64,000 nt of DNA from Desmodus rotundus (GCF_022682495.2 NC_071399.1:3825342-3889341), one strand, 5' to 3'; shown: positions 1-14,833, counted from the first letter of the stretch. Notes: a model not told the origin generated them from the letters alone. Made by a program: numbers and translations.

Positions 1-3000
1 CAAGTTCGAACCTCCTTCTGTGCTCATACTATCACAGGGCCATTCCAGAAACAGACCCCTGGTCTCTTCATGCATTTGGACTTGACTGGCACTTGCCAGA
101 CTCTCCAGCTCTCGTGAGCTCATCCCATGGCCATCCAAGCCCAACGACCGCAGAACTGAGGTCCGTCATGGTCAATCCACTGTTATTGCATTATATTTTA
201 GATCTACTAGCAGGGGCTCCCCTTGGAATGACTAAGAGACCTTCCACAATGCTAGCTGACTCCCTCTAGGAGGACAATGTTCACTGTTGTGAAGTTATGA
301 AAATTATTACTTCCTTCCTTAACATAATCAGTAAAAAGTCACAACTGAATTGTAACAAGTCATAAATACACAAAAAGCTCAAATAACATCCTATGGAGGT
401 AGAAACTCAGTAACTATACTATTTGTTGAAATTTAAAATTATTGAGATACATTTTCAATTTATATTGAGAAATTATTTGGATAGGCTTCCCTTTGGAAAG
501 ACTACTTAGACTTGGTATTTTGGAAGTCCAGCCAATTCATTTAGGAGAGTGGAGAAAGGAGATACTTGTGGAAAAATCTAACCATTAGGATATTTTGAAC
601 ATTATTTTCAAATAGTGGCATATTGAAACAGCCCATCATATCGATGTCTGGTTTTTTGCTGTTTTTTTTTTTTTACTTAACAGTCTTATACATAACATAC
701 AGAAATAGAGACTTGAGTGAATATTTCTAAGTCCATTCCTCCAAGATTCTCTTTGATGTAAATACATACAGAGAGAGTTTTAATAGCATAAAACAGGAGA
801 CATAAGCTGAAAGAATTCAGAACCCTTTTGGCTGTATTTTGGATGTAAAATGTCCTATGTAACAAGCATTCACACAACCTCTATGGAAGCCCACCTTAAC
901 ATTAACTATGGGGCAATTTTCATTCATTTATAAGGATGGGGATCAGACAAGAAAATAGCGGCTGTGTAAGATAAATCTCAAAAATTCATTTTGAAAGTTA
1001 AAATAAATATCTTTTTATCAAGTACTGCATAACACAAGATTTTATTTAAAAACTCCACACACAAAAAGGGCCAGAAAACAGATAAATGACAAAAGTTAAA
1101 ATTGAGGAAACTTTTGGACTAATTAATTCAAAATTGCTAAAGAGGCACACTGTGAAAAAAAAATCAGTGGCATAAAAGATAAGTCTTGCAAATTCTTTCA
1201 GAATTCAGAGGAAAAGAGTGAGATTATAACAATAATAAGAAAAATTAGAAATATTAAAAATAACTCCAGGATATTCAACATATATGATAGGAATTCCAGC
1301 GAAAACAAGAGGAACTAGAGACGAGCATCATTTAAGGAACTAATACTGAAGATAATAACATTATTAACAGTAAATCCCAGTTCACAAAAGTTCTGCGGCA
1401 GAATGTTCACTGTTTACCTGTCTGAGGACCAGCCAAAATTCACCGCAGTCGAATAATGTCAACACATGTCCCAATGAAATAACTAAAACTCCAAGAATAA
1501 GAAGGGTCCTCCATAACATGAAAACAAAAATAAATTAAAAACATTCAAAAAGACTGGAAATCATAAAATCATACAGATACAATTCTATTTTTCGATCTCA
1601 GTTCTGTAACGTAAATCCCAAAGAGCAATTAAAGAATGTTCATAGAGCTGTTGATCTCCGTGGGGAAGGTGAAGCAGGGGTGTGTGTGTGCAATGTACGC
1701 TGATTCTACTGCAAGTTACTTTGTGGTTAACGTGTGAATAAAGGAGAAGAGAATAATAAATGCACGTGTGTGAGGGTTCCAACACACAAATCCTACACTG
1801 ATTCCATAGATTCCTACTTTTTTCCTTAACAGTTGTTTGCAAGATATCATTCAACAGATTCAAAAGTGAATCGAAATAACTTACAAAAAATTAATAGGGA
1901 GCTCAGAAACATTTCACAGAGAACAGGGTCTACATACATGTCAATAGGGTTATACATACACATGCCATGTGTTTGTAAAATGCATTCACATATAAGCTGC
2001 ATGTGAATGGCATGCATGTGAACTTATGTGCATGAAATACAAGTGCAATGTGGTTGTAAAACTTTCTGTAATTTGCATGAAGTTATAAACTGTAAAATAT
2101 GAAAATTTAATTAGAACAATTTTAGGTCTTGAGTCTCCAATTATGTCACCCAAACTGGACATGCTTTTGGGATGGAGCAATGCAGCAAATGTTTTCTCCT
2201 GCCGTCCAGTGAGATAAATTCCATTACTGGGACTATTACAATAAAGTAGATTAAGATCGTTTTTAGAACTTAAAAGGTAAACATCATTGAAGAAGGCAGA
2301 CCTTCCAAATTACTAGAGAAAATGTGTAAAGAAATATGTATTGCACACAAAAAATAAAAGTAGCTAACAGCAAGGACACAAATAAATAAATATAAATGAA
2401 GCAATGAGTCATTAAAATCATATTCTGAAGAATAGTTCAGGATCTGAAAAACAGAGAATATTACATTTTTAAAAATGGGCTATAAAATAATATTTTAGGC
2501 ATGATCTTATTTTCTCTGAATGTAGCTTGGGAAAATATAGAACAAAGAATGACAGACTCGTGGTAATGTCACAGATCACTTTAAAATATGTTTCTCTTTT
2601 TAAAAAATTATGAAAGTTATATAAATTTTCTGTATTTAGAAAAATAATTCACAATAAAAGCTATTTTCATTAAATTTTATGCACATGTTTCAATTAGGTT
2701 ACTGAGCAATAGGCTTTTCTCTAATATCCACTCCCCAAAGAATAAACATTTTCTCCAGGCAAAATCACCTTTTAGTGGTCAGAGGATATAATCTGACTCA
2801 ATTAAGACTAGCTGAAGTGTCTTCAGATGTTTTTATGCTTATGCATAAATATTTATCATCCAAGTGCCGGAAGCCTCCCTTGAGTAGTATGTAAGAAGGA
2901 AATGTAAAACAAATTCCGCTCCATCACAAGATTTTACTGCTTCCCTTTCCTATCCATCCTCCCCCTCACGAGTCTGATCCAGAACTTTTCTCATACAACC

Positions 3001-3710
3001 TAAAGCTGCTCCGTGAAACACGCAATGAATTAGTCATTTCTCTGGCCATTTCTTCCCTGTGTGTAGGGTTTGAAAAAGTCCCATTAACTCCCCTAGAAAT
3101 ATGCCAGTTATTAGTAATCTGCTGATTCTGAGAATTATTTTTTAAGGAACCGAACTAACACCACACTGAGGCAGCTCCAAAGAGCACCGATCACGGTGAG
3201 GATGTCGTTCATTATCGCTCAGGGCACCACAGGAGTTACTGCACACGACGTAAAGTCACTCGAAGTCAGTACAAACAAGTCTGCATGCCAAAGATCTGGC
3301 CCAATGGGCAAGGTCAAGGGTGCCAGGAATTTAAGGCGACTTGTCACCTAAAGTGAAAAAGTTCTGTATGTCTCTGTTATAGGTCTAACAAAAGCAAGTG
3401 AAAATTTGGGGGGGGGGAAACCCAGTATTCTCACTACTGATCTTCTGTGGAATTGTCCTAAAATTGCTAGAAAGTTAAATAGTATACACCAGTAAGAAAA
3501 TACATTGATTTCACCCTGTAGCCATGACCCCGGATGCCCGTGGATGTACAGCTGGGAGGGACCATGGCAGCAGATGTCAGATGCAGACCCAGAACAGGAG
3601 TCCTTCAAGTCACCAGGTCGTACGGACAATCCTAGAACCTCCCATAAAACATGAATGAGTTACTTCTGTGTCTAACAGATTGCTAGAAGAGATTCTTTCT
3701 GAAAAAGTGT

Positions 3711-3752
3711 ATCTATCTATCTATTTATCTATGAATGAATGTATGTATGTAC
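3711..3752. repeat. tetranucleotide microsatellite (ATCT)n then (ATGA/ATGT)n
   Basis: An imperfect run of atct units passes into gaatgaatgtatgtatgt units. It is short and imperfect and lies in VEGFC intron 1. Confidence 0.85.
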
Positions 3753-4779
3753 CTCCATATCATAGTGTATATCCAGTAAGAAAGTAAAGATCCTAGGAAA
3801 CCAAAAATACAGTGAAAGAAGGAAATCAGAGACCATGAAAGCACTCCAGTCACATTCACCTTGGGAGCAGGAGCTCTGGCTGGTGAACTTGGGTGTTGAA
3901 ATTGATCGTGTCTCAAGAGACAGAGCCCAGAACTCCCCTAGAATGGGAAGTTCTAATAGAAAATCCCTATGTTAAGCGAGGACCCCCCCTCCAAGTCTTC
4001 TCAATCCATGAGCAAACTAGGTAAAAAATCTCATGTCCATGGGAGACAGCAAAACAATTCAACATCTCCACATTTGTTCCAGGAGAAAGAAGGGCAGAAA
4101 TCGCCTCCTTGTGACATCATCTTGCCCTGGTCTGTGTTCTCCCGATGTAATCTACCCTGTGGTTCCAGCAGGCTTAAGTCAAAAGCACCTTAGGAGGTGG
4201 GCTCTGTTTACTTTGTCCCCGGGTGCCTAACCCAACAATACAAATTTGCTCTGGAGCAATTCACCTTCAACCCACTCAAATGCAGAGTCAAGGAAAAAGA
4301 GCCCAAAGTGAAATATCCAAAAACGGACCTTTCCCACTCATAACAGAGTACACAGGTGGGGTAACAGATTTACAGAACGATCTTACATTGACAAGTGAGG
4401 GAAACAAAGGAGCTGTGACGGCAGCGTATCAACGTGGATGAATCACAGCGACTCGATGTTCAGTGAATAAAGCAAGTTGCGAAGGAATGCATAAACATCA
4501 TTCCAATTACACCAAGTGCAAAAGCCAGCAAAACTCAATGAAAGACTTGAAGGAGCACAGGTATTCGACACTCACAGACTCTGGAGGTGTTCTCTTTTGA
4601 ACTTGAGTGGCAGCACCCATATCTGAACGCAGGGCTCTGAGGGCAAACTTGTGAACCGCAGGGAGGGGTGAACGCTTCTGCCAGGCCCCGATGGGGGCCA
4701 CACGCTCCACCAGTGGCTAACAAGAGCAGCACAACTCAGGTGCGAGGCCGTAAGATACTCACTATTTTACCCAATCCCA

Positions 4780-4890
4780 GTAAACCGACTCTGAGATATT
4801 AAGACCACTCAGTTGCTAAGGGCAGGATAAATTCAAATCCGGTTCAGACCCTGAAGTGCATGCGCCGTTTCAACTGCCCTAAGCTCTCTA
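4780..4890 (+). mobile_element. possible MIR relic
   Basis: Order and spacing resemble the 3' half of MIR: a cactcagttgctaagg-like piece, then attcaaatccggttcag and a cctgaagtgcatgc-like piece. It is diverged, and the assignment is weak. Confidence 0.35.
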
Positions 4891-7800
4891 CAACACAACA
4901 CAACGGGAGGGTTTGAGTCAGCACACTTGCATTATCTGGGGGTCGACTGTGGGCCCCCGTGCGCCCTGAAAGCACTATTTCTTGGTAACCCGTGCCAAAG
5001 AGACATCAGTAACACACATTCCTACAAGGCAGCTTAAAAGCTCTCTGATTGTCCTGCATGATCTTGAAAACAATAATTTTCAAAAACAAAATCAAGTAAA
5101 AGAAACATACAAACTTCTCATCATATCTGGACCTTCTTCCTTTTTCCCATGAACATAATTTTTTTAAAAAGTTGAAGTAACAGAAAGTAGGTTAACATCC
5201 CTTCCCAGCTACCTAAAGACTTCAATCCGTATCATTGCTTAAAATGAATAGGCTTTCAAAAAAGCTTTTTATGTTAGAAAAATCTTTTCTAATCACACTT
5301 AGCAAGTATGTTTGGCTATCCTTTCTAAGCCTGTTTTCAGACTGGACAAGTCAAAGGCAAAGCAAAGGGTCCATCCTAATATTACCAACATTGCTATTGT
5401 AGAAACGGTTTAAGATATTAGTCACTAGGATGGTTTTCTAAATATTTTCAGCAGGTGTATTTGGCTACACATGAAGTCAGCTTTCAAACCTGACATGTTT
5501 ATTCCAGTGGCCTGAATGGGGTATTTTCCTGAGAAAGCCAGATGGAAGAAAGTCTCAGTGCAGACTTCCCAGCCAGAATAAAAACAGTATGGGATACATT
5601 GTCACCTTTGAAAGGATCTTTTTCCATCCTAGTGTGCTCTGGACCACTGCCTCGGAAAAACAACGGAGCTCCTAGGTCCTTGAGTTGGTTTAACAGGATT
5701 AGGATACAGAGCCAACAGAAGCTGGCACATACTAAGCCTGTGATACAATCTCGGTTTTCCTACAGGGAGTGGCCGCTCGCCCCTGCCACCCCATCCCGGA
5801 GGGACTGGCTCTCGTTTGGTTTCTGGGGGACACTCGGGGTGGTCTGCTTCTTCTCTCCTTCTGCCCTAATACAACTGCTCTCATCTCTCATTCACCTGAA
5901 AGTGCAAATAACCAATAAACATGCAAAATGTACTTCTTTCAAGAAAGTTTACTTTAAAAAGAGTCAATATTTGAAATCAAATACACTCTATTTGGGGACT
6001 ACTTTGAAATATCAGCATATATGACAATTGCCCATAAGGTACAAGAAGAAGAAGAATTCAAAAGATTAAGGACAAATAATTCAGTTGCAAGGGAAATTTA
6101 AAAATATATATATATAAGCCGGTGAAATCTTATTGCTGTATAAGATGATGACATGAAAGTTACATCAAGACTCAAAGTTCAAATAAATACTCTCATGATA
6201 GCCGTTTCCCTCCCTCTTTGAAGTGCTTTTTAATGTCAGATTCTCATTATGTTTGATACATGTTAAGTTACTGGAAAAAACATAGCTAATATATACATGG
6301 TTACAAATTTGAATAATAAAATCAATAGGATGAAATATAAAGGATAATGGGGAAATATCAAAGAAATGTTCCCATTAGCAGTAGAAATGTGCTAAGTGCA
6401 TTCGGGGGAGCTTATGCCCCCATTTTTCTGTCTCAGGGAGTGAATGACAAAGCACAGGAGGAGGGCCACCCAGGGTGAAGACAGACCCTCTGAGCATTTG
6501 GTAGTAAGGTCCCGCCGCTCCGCCCGAGAGAAGTGGCCACTGTTTGTCCTCTGTGAGGACCGTGCAGCAGAGTGGGTGCCATGTGCCTGATGGGTGCTGT
6601 GAGGAAATTTTGATCGCCCACCTCCCTCTTGAGCTCAGTTTTTGTCAGTGCGTGGTGTGTGATCTGTTCACCAACACGAGGTCAGCATTACTATTGTATG
6701 TTATCAGATCTGACAATAGCTGCTCCCCTGCTTTCCATAGTCACACGTGAGAGGACAAGAAAGATGGGAAATCTCCTTTAACCCCAAACTGGCCTCACAG
6801 AAGGCACCGCTCATTGGACAGGGAATAACGAGCGTGCGGCTGCAGAAAGCCCTGTTTCGGTTCACATATTAAGCGGTGGAGATGACTCCATTAGGAAGAA
6901 GGTAAGTAAAGTCTGAAAATTTTCTGTGTCCAACCTTACAGAAAATACAGCGTAAAAGACAAATCAATACCAATCTATTTAGTTTATTTTAGTTTTAAAA
7001 ATGTTATGTTTACTTAGTTTGGTACTATTTCATTTATCTCATACTGAAATCGACATTATTGAAATATTTTTCAAAAACATTTGCTTGCCCAAGTTTCTCC
7101 CTTCTCTGTGACTGCTCTTAACTTTTGACACAATAAAATGAGCAAGTTTAAATTCTCATGTTCTATACATGTTTCATGTAAGAACTGTATCTCCAAACTA
7201 GATTCTCGATCTTTTGGGTTAAACACATTAATCTTTCAGAGGAGTAAACCAGGAATGGACCAAGGCTGCAATGCAAGCCTCAGGGGGAAAAACGAGTAAT
7301 TTTTTTTTTTGCAGGGGGGAGGGGTATCTAGAAATCATCAATACAATGTTACAAACACTATTGCTCACAATCCATTCTCCTTTCCTCCTTACAAAGGGAG
7401 TTCCAGTGTTGTTTGGTGGGCGTGCACTTTGTTTTTCAGCTTCTCTTGCAGCTAGAGATGACTGCCCATGAAGTGTAAATGCAGATCTATGGGATTTCTG
7501 AGAAGGGTCTTCCTTTTCTGTTAAGGCCCAACCTCCTGTCTCCTTGCTCTTCCTTCCTTGAAATCAGACATGATTCTGAAGGAATCAGCCTTGCTTAGCA
7601 ACCACAATGCGAGAAAAACAGGCATCTGGGGCATTGATAGCAGAATGGAGCTCGATGGTGCACCAGCCCTTAACTCCTCCTTAGGGAGAAAAATCAACTA
7701 AAATTAGCTTAAGCCACTGCAGCTAGATTTGAACCGATGCTCTCAAAGTAGTTGGTGAGATCACCAGAAGCTCACAAACCATTCTTTCATGGTGTGGCCA

Positions 7801-9260
7801 TAGCTACAAAAAGCAAAAACAAAAACACCTCCCTAGCATCAAAGAACAGAAGTAAAGAAAAGCGTTAGGGAAAGGGGAAAACAGAGAATAAAAGCAAATT
7901 TTAGAAAAGCACAAAGACATCTGCAAACAGTAGCAGTGGTGGTAGGAATGGGAAGCAGCAGTAATTCTTGTTACAATTATGGCAAATCCTGAAGATGAGG
8001 TTATGTTTAATATACTTAAATCAACACAGTAAAAATCTGAGTTATAATACTTAAAATCGAGAATTCTCAGGAGTCCAGAAAATTCCCTCATGAAAACAAC
8101 CTCATTTTTTAGAATACTGAATAAATGACAAGTGCATATATTTCCTGGAACTTACTTTTTTCCAGCACACTGTTAAGAAAAAGAAAAAATATATAGATAA
8201 TCCATGATACATATTATCTGTTGATTTACAACATGCCATTACTCATAATTCTTGAACAATTCATGCCACAGGACATAATTTAGCATACGATTTCTAATAG
8301 ACTGAAGCTGTATGTTACATAAAAATTCTAGTTGAGGTAATTGAATTATTAAACTCAATAATAACTATGAAAGGTAACCTTATGGGTGCTAGGTTTTAAC
8401 TATGACAGAGAATAACATGTAGCTAGTAACTTCAGAAGCCAGAACCAAAGACTCCCTTCTTTTTAAAGTTAAATGGATTGAGGTAACATTGGTCAGCAAC
8501 GTCACATACATTTCAGGTGAACGACCTTGTAAGATGCAGTCTGTACACTCCGTCGTGTGCTCAGCACCCAGAGCCTCGTCTCCTTCCGTCACCGTGGGCT
8601 TCTGACGGTGCTCGCTCAGTCACACCAAGTGGTCTACGTGTGCTGAGTTAGTCCGACATTTGTTTTTGTGCCAAAAAAAGATCTTTGCATGTACAAAATG
8701 ACTACAGCAGGTGAGGCAGAATATGAAACTGAAATTTTAAGTAACAGAGAATCAAGAAACGGAAAATATGACCAATATTCAAAATGAAAATGATCTCCCT
8801 ATATAAACTCATTAAGTAAAAATACACTTGGTCCAGATGATGTCTTGAAGGAATTAAAACACATGATGTATTTAATAATGCTTCCTGCTCACGACAGGTG
8901 CTGACTTTTACTCCCTAGACTGTTAGGGAGGAATATCCTGGGAATCAATCAGACCAGAACCAAGATCGACCAGATTTTAATAATTGACACAGTTGAAGCA
9001 CCTGGAGGCAGGGAGCCCTGGCCCAAGTACCGCTCCTCCCAGACAGGCCGACGTCTCCCGGGACGGGGAATGATGTGGCAGAGTGAGTGAAGACCCTCAG
9101 CACGGATAGGAGGAAGTACATCCACAGCTCCAAGAGGCAGAAAGTAACCTTCAAGGAGAAGGCTTGTGAACTGGAAAATCTTAGAGCAGAGAAAAAAACC
9201 TAACTGTAAGAGAAATGTGTTGTGCTCAAAAATAAACTATTATTAGGAACTAATAATAGT

Positions 9261-9326
9261 TTCACAGGGCACAGATGCCGGGCTTTTTGCTTCTCACAGA
9301 CGTGGTCATGTGATTGTACCTTGGCT
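9261..9326 (+). repeat. inverted repeat arm A (pairs with 10457-10522)
   Basis: This 66-bp segment matches the reverse complement of the second arm with about 12 mismatches (about 82%), including a 22-bp perfect core that ends in cttctcacagac. The family is not recognised. The arms could be terminal repeats of an old element or two copies of one repeat in opposite orientation. Confidence 0.75.
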
Positions 9327-10456
9327 CTGTAAAAAAGCTTAAGTAAACTATTACTTAAACTACGCTTCATTATCGCGTATTTATTATTCGATGGTGAAGG
9401 TTCCCCCCAAATGTTAACCCCCCGTGTGGAGGAGGGCTTATATGCCTTTTACATTTTGTGTTGGGCGAAGGATTAGGAATGACTACTCTGTGTGTTAGAA
9501 AAGCCCATTTTTGAAATCACCTCTAAACATCCCACTGGGGGGGGGGGTACGTGCCACAGATCGCACGCCCGCTGTGGCACATTTAAATGAGCCTTCTTTC
9601 CTAATTTCCCACTTTCACATCAGGGTGACAGATCTGGGCTCCAAAAGCCCAAACTCAAGCACAATTTTTGAATAGTCCAGGTGTTTAATTATTCCTTAAC
9701 CTGTATTAAGACATAAAAATATTTTCTTGTTTGCACATTTTTTCCCAGTCATTCTGAGACCTCTCAACTAACTTTCTCTCTCAAGCCCGTGAGAATTCTC
9801 TTTCTCTCGGTTCTCTCTAGTTTCCATTTTCAAAACAATTAGAGTTGGTCAGGGTTACACCCAAGGGATTAACCCTTCTCACCGCAATAAGGGCCAAAGG
9901 TATAGTTTTCCTAATAAACAGAACTTTTATTTATTTGAAATGTGGCTACTTCTTAAAGTATTTAAAAAATATAAACATAGACTTTTAAAAGATTCCATCA
10001 GTCAGCAAAGAATGTTGGATATAAAGATTATGTCCAACTTGGATATTAAATTATTTTAACTCTAGAGGCAAGGGATTAAGTACAAATTTAGAAAGGCACC
10101 CCATACTCACTGACTGACATTAATAACCATAAAAATTTTAGTCTGCAAAAGTCTAAAAGAGTTCTTTTGATAAGCATAAAGTAATTTTTTTAATTAGAAG
10201 GGATTTTCTGATTTCCAGGGAAGAAAATAGAAAGAAAGGTGGTACCTTATCAGAAAAATAACGTTTTTTCATAAATTCCTGGCTACATTTTGCCTTACAT
10301 TTCATTGGCCAGAACTATCCTACAGCAGCATAAGCTGCAAAGAGAGCTGGGAAACAAGTTTTTCTCTAACAAGACCTCAAACAGTTTGGTCTCGACATTT
10401 AAAATTTCTATTGAACCCTTTGAATTATTCTTAGAAAATGCACAGAAATCAGCCTA

Positions 10457-10522
10457 GCCAAGGCTTGATCATATGACCAAGTCTGTGAGAAGCAAAAAGC
10501 CCAATGTCTGTGCCCCGTGATA
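10457..10522 (-). repeat. inverted repeat arm B (pairs with 9261-9326)
   Basis: This is the reverse-complement partner of arm A, about 1.1 kb away. It reads gtctgtgagaagcaaaaag on the plus strand. No target-site duplication is obvious outside the arms, and the intervening DNA shows no transposase-like ORF. Confidence 0.75.
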
Positions 10523-13500
10523 CTTCCCAGGTGTTGCCAAGGTCACGGACAGATGGACCTCACAAGGGCTACCGCATGCAGGACAGGGGGACATGGAGGG
10601 ACAGAGAAGCATCTCTGATCTGGCCCCAGTGGACCACACCAGAGCTCCCGGGCTGTCTTTTTAAATAAAGTGGGAGGCGCTGAGCCAGGGATAACGGCGA
10701 ACTGAAAATGGTTAGCACTGGCAAGGCTTACATTTTGTTTCGTTTCGTCTGCTTTTGTCTTTCTGTGTGTATCAAATGAACAACCTGGATTTGTTGTTAT
10801 AAAAGTTTCACATAGTATTACTTTTTACAGTTTTGAGATTCCTTATCTTTAATTAGTGTCTTAAATTACAGGCAACCCAGTTGGTGTTCTTCATTTTGCT
10901 GAAGGCATTTCCTACTTTGATACTTATTAATTGGCATAACCCGTAATGGAGAGGCTGCAAAGTCACTGAATTCTGAAACCACTGCCTGAGGTTAGTCCTA
11001 GCTTTTTCACTGGCCTAGATTACTAATCATATTTTGCTTAAGTCTAAGTTCTTGTTTCCATATACATCCCATAAAAATTAATCACTATTATGTATGTATA
11101 TATATATATGAAACTTTAAAATACATACAACAGTACATCTTGGAATTCTATAGAATTGTTTTCCGTGTATTTTATTTAATACCTTAAACCCTAACACATG
11201 AAAGGCAATAGCTACTTAGTGAACGAATGAATAACTGTTATAAAGTGACAGACACAGATAGAAAAGTTATTCTTGCCATATGTAAGGTACCTATTTTATA
11301 GTCAGACTGTGCCAAGCAATCTAGCTCTTCTCGCTCACTCTGCTTGAAGTCATAAACAAATTCTAAATAATTCTCCAAATCTAAGAACTTGATGTCTCAT
11401 CTGTTTATAGTTCAAAATAAAACAGGTTTTTGTTGTGCCCACCATTACAACCACCAGAGTCCTGAACTGTGATCAGAATAATACATGCATAGGAAAACAC
11501 CACCCAGGGAGCGGAGGACCACACGACTTCCTGGGCGCTGAGGTCTGGTGCGGCCACCTCGGTTCTCGCAGCCGGCAGAGTTCTGCTGGTAAGCTTCGAT
11601 GACTGAACCAAACTGGAAATGACGAGGACTCTCTACTGACATTTGCTGCCATTTATGATTGGAAGCAAGGAAGACAACGCCGAAAGTAAAGAAAAAGCAC
11701 AGTGAGAAAAAAAGTAACCAAATAAATAAATGACTCTCTTCTAGAAAAGATTGCTACTGGAGCACAGAAGCCCTGAGACATAAAGCATTCTTTCTCCAAC
11801 AGTTGAAGTCAGCTACCCCAAAGTATTTATCTCGACGACATCTATTCTAATCACGTGGTGATTCAAGTAGGAATTACCCAATCAAACAATTTGGCCTAAA
11901 TCCTCTGTTATTTTGCTGAAATACTAAAGACTTCTAAGGGCTACTGTAAACTATACTAATCTCTCGGTTACCCATCTCGTTGGACGGAAGCCAAGTTTTG
12001 ATAACCAACCGTGACTCAGAGGAGTTTTAACCATGCTTCACCCCCGGCTGCAGAACATTTGCTCCGTCCCCAGAACACCCTGCGACCTGCAAGCCTGGGG
12101 ACTTCCCTGCTCAATGTCCTGTGTCATCTGCACATCTTCCTTCTGTCCCTATCAACCTAGCTATATCCCCTAAAGTCTTCTGAGTTCAAGTGGTAACAAC
12201 AACATAAATCAGTTTGACAAAATTATTCTAAATGTACACATGTTTCCAAAGAATGATTTCTGCACCACCCCAATAAAAAGAAAAAAAAAAAAAGAACTGA
12301 TGAGAGTTTGGAAAAAATTCTGGTTCTTCGCATTAAATGCACATTCCGTATACATATAGTGTGCACTCCTGGTTTTATGGACGCAGTACATATACTACGT
12401 TTTTCAAGCCATAAACCCAGCTCATAGTACAATACAATCGCAGCCACCTTGATTTAAAGCATCATTTATGCACCAACATCGCGGGAAGATATATTGAGGT
12501 AAAGACTACAGAGCCTGTGGAACCTGACTTTCCAGAGGAATTTAAGTTTGAATTTAAATGCACTCTAAGAAAATCTCATCGCAGTCTAAAAGTTCACATG
12601 CTCTGTAGGATGACATTTATATATAGCAGTGCAGGGTGGGATAAACAAGAATTCCTGGCAGTGGGGAAAATGAGTATTTTGTAATGAACAAAAGTTGCTT
12701 GAAGTGGGTTTAAAATATTTAACTGCACTATATCATACTGGAGTCAAAAGGTAGAATAAAGGGAAAGAAAAGCTTGTGCAATTTGTAACGGAGAGTATAT
12801 AATGTAATGCGTCTGAAATTTGGGTTTATGACAGAGTGGTAGCATACCTCTCAGCCCCCAGGGGCACAGCCACCCCGTGGGATGCTTTGGAGAGAGTCAC
12901 TCGTCCCTAAGTCAGGGGTCTTTGTAGCCTTCCAGGGAGGCCAGGAACCTGGAATTCCCGCCCATTTGTCCAACTGCACACAGGACCAGCCTGGCTCCGA
13001 GATGGGACAGCCAGGCACCGACAGAGAAGAAAAACTGCTCCCTTTGCACTTACTTAACAAAAGTTCTAACTGTTCGGGCTCAGAAAACCAGACACTGTTC
13101 TGGAGGAGTCTGAGCGTGAAAATGGGTGGAAAACGGAAGTGAACCCACGCAGCTTCGGACATCCGTGCACCGTTAGGCCTGAAGGAAACTGCGGTGACGT
13201 GTACTGAGATTATGTTTAGGACGTTTTGGTGACACTGTATTAAAAGGGAGAAGTTTTACGCACATACGTTGTGTAACTGGAAGTCCTTAAAATTCAGAGT
13301 AGCGGCAAGAGGCTGCTTGGCGTTTTAGAGAGATATCTATTCAAACTCGTTTGTAACCCACACACGGAGCAAACATGTAATACTTCTGTGCAGCACGCAG
13401 GGCACGTGGTGTTGTGTATCATTCACCTGCCCCGTGCAGATCCAATTTGAGCCCACGAGTGTGCTGGTTTACAAGTCACCATTGCTACTTTTTACCAGAA

Positions 13501-14649
13501 AGTCAAATTCCCATTAGCCTCAGTCAGCCCCAGGAGGAGGAGGAACTCCACATCCAGCCCTGAGTGGGGAGAGCTAATACCTGACACAAATGAGGTGTGT
13601 GGGCACCCCTTCCCCACCACACTGCTGTTGGCCCTTCACAGAGCTGGACCAAAGCTAGAATCAAGAGCGAGAGCAGGGCAACACGTGACTTTCAGGAGTT
13701 TTCTGCCGGAGGAAGCTGGAGGGGCCCCGGTGGGACTTGAGGCAGCCGCATTCCCACTGTCCCCAGTTCATGATCACAGCAGAGCATGCACGGTCAGCAG
13801 GGCCCCGCCTGTAACGCCGATTTTCACTACTTGCCCTCCCCCTCCCTAACTGAGGCATCAGGTGTGTGTATTACAGTGACATCGCTATGCTCCCGGGGTC
13901 CGGGACACAGAGGTGCATTTCCTCCAGGAGGGCAGCTCTGGTCTCCAGAAGCGCAGGCCTCTTTCTACCTCTGCAGGAGGCAGGACAAATGTCATTGCAT
14001 GAACATTCATCCCGAAGCAGCTTCCAGCTGCCCAACGTGAAGTGCGGTGGTCATGACTCATGAATCATTGGGCCTCGAATAACATTCTACTTTGGCCCAG
14101 AGGGACATCGAAATTCAAAGAAAGACCCAGGATGCAAAGAGAACAGACAATGAATCACTACCACCCCCAAAAACTAAAATCTGGCTCTGAGACAGAAATA
14201 GCTTGTTTTTTAGGGAAGTCATAAATAAAACGACCCATAAGCAAACATGAACTAAATAAGTGTTCCGTTTTTCAAAACATACACTTGGAAGAGGGCTTTG
14301 AAAGGATAAAGTAACTAAATACACACAACAGACACAAACAGAAAGAATTAAAAATATTCCGCACGGGCAACAGCATAGTAGTAAAGTAAACTGTCGTGGC
14401 TGAGGACACCCACACATCTGGTATGCGATCTTAGCCGCCTACTTCTACTTCCAAGAACTCCGAGCGAGAGGACGTGACAGTCCCTTTCACGACGGACTCC
14501 AGGACTCCGATCACACCCCGATGTGACCCCCCCCCACCTCCACCACAGTACTGACACCTGTGCTCTTCACCTGATAACGAAGAGCCCCTCTATCTGACAA
14601 AAATGCCCAGAATGCTCTCTGCCCCAGTCATGGTGCTAGGGAGTGGTTC

Positions 14650-14833
14650 TGCTTGGTTCCTTATTCCTCAGAATAACCTTAGGCATTAGTTATTGCCTTT
14701 TCTAGAAGAGGAAGCACAGAGAAGTTCAGAAACTTGCCCAAGGTCACACAGGCAGTAAGTGGCAAAGGCGGGATGGGAAACCCTGTAGCCCGAGCCTATG
14801 CCCTTCCCCACCGCACTGCCTGTCTCCCCAAGC
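14650..14833 (+). mobile_element. MIR SINE relic
   Basis: This is a clear match to the MIR core: aagcacagagaagttcagaa, then cttgcccaaggtcacacagg and cagtaagtggcaaaggcggg, then a cysteine/proline-like codon-rich tail ending cactgcctgtctcccc. MIR is an ancient tRNA-derived SINE shared by mammals. It lies within VEGFC intron 1. Confidence 0.9.

Noticed and set aside
5542..6024. 160-codon plus-strand open frame in intron 1
   Set aside because: No recognisable domain, no start or splice context, and an ordinary length for chance in a window of this size. It is antisense to an intron.
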